DNA of 5,173 bases, from assembly GCA_955652855.1 (NCBI GenBank), contig CATPCN010000614.1, positions 1 through 5,173 of the forward strand, in the 5' to 3' direction. A program made the position numbers and the translations under genes. This document shows, piece after piece, positions 1-5,173 of the stretch. The DNA comes from an uncultured Chthoniobacterales bacterium (GTDB taxonomy: Bacteria > Verrucomicrobiota > Verrucomicrobiae > Chthoniobacterales > UBA10450). Position 1 is the first letter of the stretch. Each line of letters opens with the position of its first letter. The notes under the pieces were generated by a model, which saw only the letters and a list, made by a program, of their open reading frames with translations, was not told where the DNA came from and made no database searches.

Positions 1-48
1 AGTTCGCAGCAAGGCTCGCCCTCGCCAGCGGTAGCTGATCGTGTTCTC

Positions 49-61
49 GTTAGATGCTAAC
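49..61. repeat. Short perfect inverted repeat downstream of the integrase
   Basis: GTTAG-ATG-CTAAC has two perfect 5-base arms around a 3-base centre, just past the integrase stop codon. On the integrase (minus) strand it would form a small hairpin about six bases after the stop, but no T-run follows, so it is a poor intrinsic terminator. It could be a weak transcript-end structure, a protein-binding site, or chance. The rest of 1-66 shows no gene and no recognisable partial tRNA copy. Confidence 0.3.
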
Positions 62-66
62 AACGT

Positions 67-1212
67 TCATTTGCTAAACGCCACAATGTTTTCGGCCTCT
101 CCTGCTGGCGCGATTTGCCAGTATCGCGCCGCTTCTTCCGGCAGGACCAACTCGCGATAGTTCGCATAAAGCATGGCTGGCGTCGAATGGCCCAGTTCAG
201 CGGCAACTGCAGGCGCATTGTTTGTCGTGGCGAGCCGGTAACTCGCGAAGGAGTGACGCAAGCCGTTCTTGGGCCAGCTTGCTAGGCCAGCTTTTTTCCG
301 CGCGCGTTCTAGTTTGATTCGCGCCGCTACCGGAACCAACCGCCCTTTCATGCCGCCATATGGTTGAAGCCATGCCGCGAGGTTTTGTTGGATAGGAATG
401 ATTCTGCGTTTGGCACTCTTGGCCTTTGCCGCTTTCACTTCGATATGGCCGCGTGCGAGATCAACTTCGCTCCAATCAAGTCGCTTGATTTCCGCATCAC
501 GCAGCCCAGCGAACGCACCTACGGCCAGCATGGGTAAAACATCAGGACTCACGCTCTGCGCGGCTTCCAACAGCGCGCGTAGTTCATCCACGGAAAAGAT
601 TTGCGGCGGCTTGTCGACCAGCTTCGGTTTTGCCGTAAACTCGATGGGATTTTCGCTTATCATCCGACGCTTCTTGGCGTAGCTAAACAAGACGCCGATG
701 TTCGCCCGGTAATTCGCCCGGCTCTTTGGTGAAAGCGGAAGAGCGCGCAACCAGTTGTCCATCTCCTCCACGGTGATGCTCGCAATGGGCCTGTTTCCAA
801 AGTCGCGACAGAAGTGCGTGAAGCGTTTTCGGAGGTCCGCTAGATACGCGCCGCTCATCCCGTCGCTTCGCTTCGCTCCAATCACTTCCTCAGCGAGCTG
901 CGCAACTGTGATTTTGCACCGCCGGATTTGCTCCAAGTAATCCACTCGGAATTTCACGGCGTCGTTTATTGTCTCGCCGTATTCCGAAAGTTTCTTTCGC
1001 GCTCGGATGAAGTCGGACAGTTCGTGTTGTGGCAGGCCAATCGCTTCCCTTCCGTGGCGCTCGAGTGCGGTCTTTTGTCTGCGGCACTCGGCCTCAGCTT
1101 CGGCGCGGTGTTGAAAGAACTTGCGCCCCTTCCCATATGCGCGAAGATCGACGACGAATTTATACTTTGGATGGTGTCGGTATCGGAGGACTGCGAGTTT
1201 TGGCTTTTTCAC
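67..1212 (-). CDS. Tyrosine recombinase / phage-type integrase
   Basis: Site-specific DNA recombinase that probably integrates and excises a mobile element by a covalent 3'-phosphotyrosine intermediate. From the GTG at 1212 it has 381 residues. A basic N-terminal segment (about 20-37, with VVDLRAYGKGRKFF) precedes a helical SAM-like core-binding domain (about 100-190) and the catalytic domain (about 205-370). Catalytic residues visible: Arg238 in AGLRDAEI, a Lys at 263 or 265 in the basic turn before RRIIPI, Arg319 in NGLRHSF, His342 in LGHST and the nucleophile Tyr352 in YANYREL. The usual first His of the HxxR box is Asn316, which I recall as common in this verrucomicrobial subgroup. Start choice: the frame is open to a TTG at 1254 (395 residues), with an in-frame TGA seven codons before it. 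A strong promoter lies inside those extra 14 codons, and family members as I recall them begin near VKKPKL, so GTG at 1212 is preferred. The gene looks intact and diverges from tRNA-Phe. Confidence 0.9.
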   Translation of the reverse strand: MKKPKLAVLRYRHHPKYKFVVDLRAYGKGRKFFQHRAEAEAECRRQKTALERHGREAIGLPQHELSDFIRARKKLSEYGETINDAVKFRVDYLEQIRRCKITVAQLAEEVIGAKRSDGMSGAYLADLRKRFTHFCRDFGNRPIASITVEEMDNWLRALPLSPKSRANYRANIGVLFSYAKKRRMISENPIEFTAKPKLVDKPPQIFSVDELRALLEAAQSVSPDVLPMLAVGAFAGLRDAEIKRLDWSEVDLARGHIEVKAAKAKSAKRRIIPIQQNLAAWLQPYGGMKGRLVPVAARIKLERARKKAGLASWPKNGLRHSFASYRLATTNNAPAVAAELGHSTPAMLYANYRELVLPEEAARYWQIAPAGEAENIVAFSK

Positions 1213-1218
1213 ACCGAA

Positions 1219-1247
1219 ATTATGCCATACCGTCAATATGCCGTCAA
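1219..1247 (-). promoter_or_regulatory. Predicted sigma70-type promoter of the integrase
   Basis: Read on the minus strand: a -35 TTGACG (1247-1242), an exact 17-base spacer, then a -10 CATAAT (1224-1219) preceded by TGG, an extended -10 TGn element. The expected start of transcription, about seven bases on, falls at about 1212, exactly on the GTG proposed as start codon, so the message would be leaderless or nearly so. This match is good by eye but not experimentally known; promoter rules for this phylum are assumed to follow the common sigma70 consensus. Confidence 0.55.
1227..1247. repeat. Two-copy direct repeat of 11-bp period in the integrase promoter
   Basis: ATACCGTCAA (1227-1236) and ATGCCGTCAA (1238-1247) are ten-base direct repeats with one mismatch. 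They are spaced one helical turn apart (11 bases start to start) and lie across the -35 and spacer of the predicted integrase promoter. Same-face spacing is what a cooperatively bound operator or an integrase/excisionase arm-type site would show. Two copies are few, so chance cannot be excluded. Confidence 0.45.
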
Positions 1248-1286
1248 CTGGCAATCTGGTCGGCCATCGATATCATCACGTAAGTC

Positions 1287-1292
1287 TATTAT
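1287..1292 (+). promoter_or_regulatory. Possible -10 element for tRNA-Phe
   Basis: TATTAT ends 13 bases before the mature tRNA 5' end, with TATATT overlapping it as an alternative. Transcription would begin about 1299, giving a short 5' leader for RNase P to remove. No convincing -35 is seen at 16-18 bases upstream (the region reads GGCCATCGAT). Support is position and A/T richness only. Confidence 0.3.
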
Positions 1293-1305
1293 ATTCAACT
1301 GGTAA

Positions 1306-1378
1306 GGCTGGGTAGCTCAGTTGGCAGAGCAGTGGACTGAAAATCCACGTGTCGGCGGTTCGATTCCGCCCCCAGCCA
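1306..1378 (+). tRNA. tRNA-Phe (anticodon GAA)
   Basis: A complete cloverleaf can be drawn by hand. Acceptor stem GGCTGGG (1306-1312) pairs with CCCAGCC (1371-1377), with discriminator A at 1378. D-arm is GCTC/GAGC (1315-1318/1327-1330). Anticodon stem is GTGGA/TCCAC (1332-1336/1344-1348) around loop CTGAAAA, with anticodon GAA at 1339-1341. Variable loop is GTGTC, T-stem GGCGG/CCGCC (1354-1358/1366-1370), T-loop TTCGATT. GAA reads UUU and UUC as phenylalanine, and the body closely resembles known bacterial tRNA-Phe. The 3' CCA is not encoded (ACG follows), so it must be added by CCA nucleotidyltransferase. The gene is transcribed away from the integrase. No clear terminator follows in the 85 bases before the next gene. 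Confidence 0.97.
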
Positions 1379-1463
1379 CGCTTCCCATTTAACCGATAGT
1401 AAGTTATTGATTTCGCCTCCATGTCTGATTCTGAGACGAAAAGATCCGTATGAATAAATCAGA

Positions 1464-3917
1464 ATGATGGAGCCTTCGACGGGTATACTCTCCGCAGAAC
1501 GCCGGCGTACCATTCTTCTAATTTTGGTCATGCTGCTACCTTTAGGTCTCAGCATATTTTTTGTCGGCGCCGCGCGCTCGAGCCCAACGTCTCATGACCG
1601 CGGCGCGCCGCAAAAGGAATCAACACAATCAATCGGTGAGGGCCGCCTTGTTATAATCATTGTCGACAGCTTACGGCGCCAGGCGGTGGAAGAATTGATG
1701 CCGAATCTAAAAGCGCTCGCACAGGACCGCGCTTCAACTTACCTCGATGTCCACACCGCCAGTGGCAACATGAGCTTGCCGTGCATTCAAACACTTCTGG
1801 AAGGACGCGAAAGTCCCTACGCCAGCATAATTCATGGTTTTACCGGCGAGCGCGGTTCCCACAGCGGTTTGCCGGTGGCTGCGGCGCGGGCCGGTTTGAA
1901 CCCTGCGCTTATAGCAGACTTCATTATCCTTGGACTATATGGCCAGTACGGAAAGATTACCGTAAATCGTCCTGAGCTCGCGCGATCGGAACTCGGCTGC
2001 GATCTGGCCGCAATCGACAAGACGATGGATGTTTTGTCGGACAAAGATGTTCGGTTGATCATCCTGCACGTTGGAGGAACCGATAGCGTGGCCCACCGTT
2101 GGCATCCGGGTCACCCCGAGTACGAGCGTCACTATCGTGCGGTGGACGCAAAATTATCTGAGCTGATTGAGAGGCTGGATCTGAAGCACGACCATCTCAT
2201 CGTCACCGGCGATCACGGTCATAATGAACGTGGTAATCACACGCCTTGGTCGGTGGCAATCTTTGCAGGCGGTACTTATCCGCAGTTGTTCGCGGCGCTC
2301 GGCTCGCTCGGCCAGTTGCAACAAGTCGACATGCTCTTTTTCATGACTTTCCCTCACAACCTGCCGCTGCCAATCGATTACGAAGGTCGCTACTTTGGAA
2401 TAGAAACTCCGGTCAATTCTGCGGTGGCCACGCCCGAAATTCAGCGACGTCTCAATGCTTTCCGAGACGTTCAAGCCAACGTATTCAATGTTAGCCCGGA
2501 AAATCTTCCGAGCGCGATTGCCGAGAATCGAGCGCAGGCCCGTTCGGCTATGGAGGCTTCCTTTCAACGTGCATTACCTTTGCTAGTCCTTTTTCTTGCC
2601 TGGATCACCGTGGCATTTTGGGTCAACAACTCGTCCAGACGCCCCATTTGGCCACTCATCGCGATGCCGATCCCCGCGATCGCGCTCTGGCTTTGTACTC
2701 CCCCGGCCTTGGGGGTCGCACTCGCGTTTCTAATCGGAGTTGTTTTCCTTTTGTGGGCAATCAAGGCACGCGAGTTCCAGCGTCTTTGCTTTCTTTTTCT
2801 GCTGCTCGCGGCCGCCGCCGTGACCGCCTTCAATCCAGAACGCTCGCAGTGGATATTCTGGCATTACCCTATCCTTGTTCTTATTGCCGCTGGAACAGTG
2901 ATTGTGTTGCTGCGCGAACATGACTTGCACGGTTGGCCGGCGGCGTTTTGCGCTGTTTCAATGTTCGTGTTGCCCAGCACTGGTTTTAAAACAGAACTCG
3001 CTCCTAATATCCTAAACGCGTGGTTGCTGGGTGCGGCTGTCATCTTGTTAGGCTTAATTGTGACTCGCCGGTTCCGGCAGATCCACCTTACGGGCAGAGC
3101 TTGGATCGCGTTATGTGCGTTGCTGATTGCGGGCAAATTGCTTCGCGGTCAACGCCCGAACATCGGCAGAATCCATAATGTCGTCATTGACTGGTTCCGA
3201 CACTCGGCCGCCGGGCCGGTGGCAAGTGTAATTTTGTACCTTGGTTGCGCATCATATTTGGTTTGGATTGTTCGCGGACGGACCGCGCGAATCATGGTGG
3301 CCGCGACGATGTTAATTTTGCCGCTCTATTCTTCCTGGTTTGCGAAGCTCCCATTCGCAGTCTTAGCGGTGGTTTCAATCGTGCCGGTATTCTTTGCTGC
3401 GTGGGTCACCATTTTTGATGTTCCCGGTCCATTGAAAGACGAATCGGCTCTCAGTTCAGAGCGCTCTGGACTGTTTCTAACAACCGCGCTCGTAATAACC
3501 TTCTGGATGCTATTTCAGGGCTTTTTGATTCAAGAAATCGATTTCTCTTTCGCACTAAAGTTTCTCCCTGAAGGAGTATCAGGGTTGAAGGAGTTCGCTG
3601 TCGCTTTTCCTCTGACCTTCGTGAAATACGCATTGCCACTGGTCCTTGTTATTTTCATTTATGTCGGACTTCGGGGGTTGCTGGGGGCAAGGCAAGCAAT
3701 GATTGCGGCGTTGATATTCTGCAATTTGAAATTGGCTGCCTTGCTCATACAGATTTTCGTCGGAGGACTCGGGACGAAGCAAAAGTTCTATGAGCTGGCT
3801 ATATCTGACTTGGTGTTTGTCTCCCAGATCGAGCTGATCACTGCCTTAACCTATCTCGGTTTGGTTCTCAGTATGTCGGCTCGCAAGCAGGCAATGCTGC
3901 GACCAGCGAGTTGTTAG
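1464..3917 (+). CDS. Membrane-bound alkaline phosphatase-superfamily protein resembling GPI ethanolamine-phosphate transferases
   Basis: 817-residue polytopic membrane enzyme. Residues 13-37 form an N-terminal membrane anchor. About 60-350 is an alkaline phosphatase-like catalytic domain, expected outside the cytoplasmic membrane. About 368-803 holds roughly 14 hydrophobic helices. Metal ligands visible: Asp68 (IIIVDSLR), Asp207 and His211 (GGTDSVAHR), Asp250 and His251 (VTGDHGH), His259 (GNHT). Ser104 in NMSLPCIQTLLEGR is the likely nucleophile, where PIG-O-type enzymes have Thr. The stretch HVGGTDSVAHR...HPEYERHYRAVD and the later QQVDMLFFMTFPHNLPLPIDY follow the PIG-N/O/G pattern (GxDxxxHxxGPxHPE, then QxDLxPTLxxLLGLPIP). 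Family knowledge suggests transfer or hydrolysis of a phosphodiester head group, for example phosphoethanolamine on a lipid or glycan; the substrate here is unknown. Start: an in-frame TAA nine bases upstream makes ATG 1464 the earliest; a second ATG follows at once. No good Shine-Dalgarno is seen. It stands alone between the tRNA and a convergent gene. A plain phosphodiesterase role is the main alternative. Confidence 0.85.
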   Translation: MMEPSTGILSAERRRTILLILVMLLPLGLSIFFVGAARSSPTSHDRGAPQKESTQSIGEGRLVIIIVDSLRRQAVEELMPNLKALAQDRASTYLDVHTASGNMSLPCIQTLLEGRESPYASIIHGFTGERGSHSGLPVAAARAGLNPALIADFIILGLYGQYGKITVNRPELARSELGCDLAAIDKTMDVLSDKDVRLIILHVGGTDSVAHRWHPGHPEYERHYRAVDAKLSELIERLDLKHDHLIVTGDHGHNERGNHTPWSVAIFAGGTYPQLFAALGSLGQLQQVDMLFFMTFPHNLPLPIDYEGRYFGIETPVNSAVATPEIQRRLNAFRDVQANVFNVSPENLPSAIAENRAQARSAMEASFQRALPLLVLFLAWITVAFWVNNSSRRPIWPLIAMPIPAIALWLCTPPALGVALAFLIGVVFLLWAIKAREFQRLCFLFLLLAAAAVTAFNPERSQWIFWHYPILVLIAAGTVIVLLREHDLHGWPAAFCAVSMFVLPSTGFKTELAPNILNAWLLGAAVILLGLIVTRRFRQIHLTGRAWIALCALLIAGKLLRGQRPNIGRIHNVVIDWFRHSAAGPVASVILYLGCASYLVWIVRGRTARIMVAATMLILPLYSSWFAKLPFAVLAVVSIVPVFFAAWVTIFDVPGPLKDESALSSERSGLFLTTALVITFWMLFQGFLIQEIDFSFALKFLPEGVSGLKEFAVAFPLTFVKYALPLVLVIFIYVGLRGLLGARQAMIAALIFCNLKLAALLIQIFVGGLGTKQKFYELAISDLVFVSQIELITALTYLGLVLSMSARKQAMLRPASC

Positions 3918-3932
3918 CTGACGACGATTGAT

Positions 3933-3969
3933 CGGTTGGTAATCCGCTTTAAGGCTGCGTGTCTAACCG
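3933..3969 (+). terminator. Weak candidate terminator between convergent genes
   Basis: CGGTTGG (3933-3939) can pair with CTAACCG (3963-3969) over 7 bases with one G-U, but the loop is 23 bases. A moderately pyrimidine-rich run (TCTTCTTATTCC) follows on the plus strand from 3975. It lies in the 62-base gap between the phosphatase stop and the permease stop, where termination is expected. The large loop and poor T-tract make it doubtful; read on the minus strand it has no T-run at all. Confidence 0.22.
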
Positions 3970-3979
3970 CAAGGTCTTC

Positions 3980-5173
3980 TTATTCCGTTCGTAACGCGGT
4001 GATCGGATTCACGTAGGTCGCGCGGCGCGCGGGGAGAAAGCAAGCGAGCAGGGCGGCGCCGGCGAGCATCAGACTTGAAGTAATCAGCGCGAACGGATCG
4101 GTCGGACTAACTTGATAGAGAATTTGGGAAAGCACGCGGCCCGCGGCCAATGAAAGCAGCAGCCCGACGAACACGGCGAGGGCGGTTTGTATCGCGCCCT
4201 GGCGCATGATCAACACGAAAACATCTTTGCGATGCGCGCCGAGCGCCATTCGAATGCCGATCTCGCGTGTGCGACACGCGACGGCGTAGGCTTTCACTCC
4301 GTAAACTCCAACGACGGCGAGGAGAAGCGCGATGACACCGAAAGCGCCGAACAGTGTGGCGCCAAGCTTAACGATCCAAATGCCCACGCTTCTTTCCATC
4401 AGATCAACCCACGGCGCGATTCCGAGAATGGGCAGGTCCGGATCGATTTCGCGCAGAGTCGAGCGCATAGTTGGGATCATTCCAACGACCGCTCGTCGAT
4501 CTCGGGTGTTGAGGCGCACGTGCAGGACGACATCGCCATTATAGCCTTGGGCGAACGGAACAAACAATCGCGCGAGCGTCGTGTCGTTCTGAACATCGTG
4601 ACGATGCGTCCCGACAACTCCGATAACTTCCATGTCGTTAGGCGAGCCATCCTTCGGTGGAACGGTGTAGCGAACATGCTGGCCGACCGCGTCCTCGTTC
4701 GGGAAAAGTTTCTTCGCCATCTCTTCATCAATGATGGCGACGCGCCGTCCGTCTTTGTCCTCGCATTCGGTCTGAGTGAAATCACGGCCGCGCAATATCT
4801 TCACGCCGATCGCGTCGAAATATCCCGGCGTACTCGCGGTATAAAGCGCCGTTGCACCTGGATCGGCCGCCTTCGGATCGTTCGGGAACGTTGCGCGCAT
4901 CGACATGATACGTCGCGTATTGGTGAAGTTGTTGTAGGGCAGCATGGTTGCGACTCCGACAGCGGTAACGCCGGGTAGTTCGCGCGCGCGCTGCGCGATA
5001 TTGAAGATTTCACGTCGCGCATCCCTCGGTTCCTTCTTAATCAGGGTGAAATCCATTTCGGTGATCAGATCGCCGGCAGCAATGAAACCAGGGTTCAAAC
5101 CCGCGGCTTTGAGGGCGCCGCGGAAAAACAATCCGGCTGCGAACAGCAGCATCAGGGAAAGCGCGATTTGCGG
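3980..5173 (-). CDS. MacB/FtsX-type ABC transporter permease, duplicated orphan-permease style (C-terminal part, 5' end outside window)
   Basis: Only the last 397 codons are present. The frame stays open through the right edge with PQIALSLM before the first internal Met (ATG at 5152), and that stretch is mid-helix, so 5152 is not the true start. Order, counted from that Met: a membrane helix (about 1-11, continuing upstream), a MacB_PCD-like extracytoplasmic domain (about 25-255, with KILRGRDF, RVAIIDEEMAKKLFP and EVIGVVG), then an FtsX domain with helices near 262-286, 320-341 and 354-373. TREIGIRMALGA (295-306) is the conserved cytoplasmic loop and FLPARRATYVNPITALRTE the classic C-terminus. 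The first visible helix followed by NPGF matches the junction to the second module of the roughly 800-residue ADOP family, so about half is probably missing. Such proteins work with an ATP-binding subunit as mechanotransmission exporters; none is visible here and the substrate cannot be predicted. It converges on the phosphatase gene. A single-module MacB-like permease is the alternative. Confidence 0.9.
   Translation of the reverse strand, partial: PQIALSLMLLFAAGLFFRGALKAAGLNPGFIAAGDLITEMDFTLIKKEPRDARREIFNIAQRARELPGVTAVGVATMLPYNNFTNTRRIMSMRATFPNDPKAADPGATALYTASTPGYFDAIGVKILRGRDFTQTECEDKDGRRVAIIDEEMAKKLFPNEDAVGQHVRYTVPPKDGSPNDMEVIGVVGTHRHDVQNDTTLARLFVPFAQGYNGDVVLHVRLNTRDRRAVVGMIPTMRSTLREIDPDLPILGIAPWVDLMERSVGIWIVKLGATLFGAFGVIALLLAVVGVYGVKAYAVACRTREIGIRMALGAHRKDVFVLIMRQGAIQTALAVFVGLLLSLAAGRVLSQILYQVSPTDPFALITSSLMLAGAALLACFLPARRATYVNPITALRTE

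Noticed and set aside
11..40. Possible attachment-site or partial tRNA copy (AAGGCT...GGTAGCT, echoing the tRNA 5' end)
   Set aside because: Matches are only six or seven bases each with different spacing from the tRNA (1304-1320), no better than chance.
928..1305. 125-codon plus-strand reading frame
   Set aside because: Antisense to the integrase N-terminal half and its promoter; nothing recognisable in the translation.
1295..1555. 86-codon minus-strand reading frame across the tRNA, containing GAESNRRHVDFQSTALPTELP-like sequence
   Set aside because: That peptide is simply the antisense translation of tRNA-Phe, a well-known source of false protein annotations; the rest overlaps the phosphatase start.
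2154..2567. 137-codon minus-strand reading frame
   Set aside because: Antisense to the phosphatase catalytic domain, with no domain or ribosome-binding site.
4187..4978. 263-codon plus-strand reading frame
   Set aside because: It lies wholly antisense to the clearly conserved permease domain. It is low in hydrophobic order, rich in Arg/Asp/His/Asn/Ser, and has no recognisable motif: a shadow of biased codon use.
3980..5152. Permease starting at the ATG at 5152 as a complete 390-residue gene
   Set aside because: The frame stays open to the window edge, and the upstream codons continue the same hydrophobic helix (IALSLM), typical of the family's internal module junction.
1..5173. CRISPR array, insertion sequence with terminal repeats, or riboswitch
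   Set aside because: No regularly spaced repeats, transposase other than the integrase, terminal inverted repeats, or long structured leader were found by reading both strands.

Overview
The window looks like bacterial chromosome of moderate to fairly high GC with four recognisable genes: a tyrosine recombinase (minus strand), a tRNA-Phe (plus), a large membrane-bound alkaline-phosphatase-superfamily protein (plus), and the 3' half of a MacB/FtsX-type ABC permease (minus, running off the right edge). The integrase (N-terminal motif VVDLRAYGKGRKFF, C-terminal box KNGLRHSFASY) and the duplicated-orphan-permease style of the ABC protein are, from memory, typical of soil Verrucomicrobiota (Chthoniobacterales-like), with Acidobacteriota second. 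This is inference from protein style; no marker gene is present.

Layout. Positions 1-66 lie downstream of the integrase and hold only a short inverted repeat. The integrase follows on the minus strand. Its promoter region carries a good extended -10 promoter and an 11-bp-period direct repeat. Both sit inside the longest possible reading frame, so the true start is probably the internal GTG at 1212. The tRNA-Phe(GAA) gene (1306-1378) diverges from the integrase, with its 5' end facing it. After an 85-base gap comes an 817-residue protein: one N-terminal anchor, an extracytoplasmic metal-dependent phosphatase/phosphotransferase domain, then about 14 predicted membrane helices. This is the architecture of the eukaryotic GPI ethanolamine-phosphate transferases (PIG-N/PIG-O/PIG-G). 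It converges on the ABC permease across 62 bases.

No pathway joins these genes: strands alternate and no two protein genes form an operon. The integrase beside a tRNA suggests an element boundary, but its orientation is not the usual one, and no att repeat or island cargo is visible. The most noteworthy item is the bacterial PIG-N/O-like membrane enzyme, followed by the integrase control region. I see no CRISPR array, insertion sequence or clearly novel multi-gene system.
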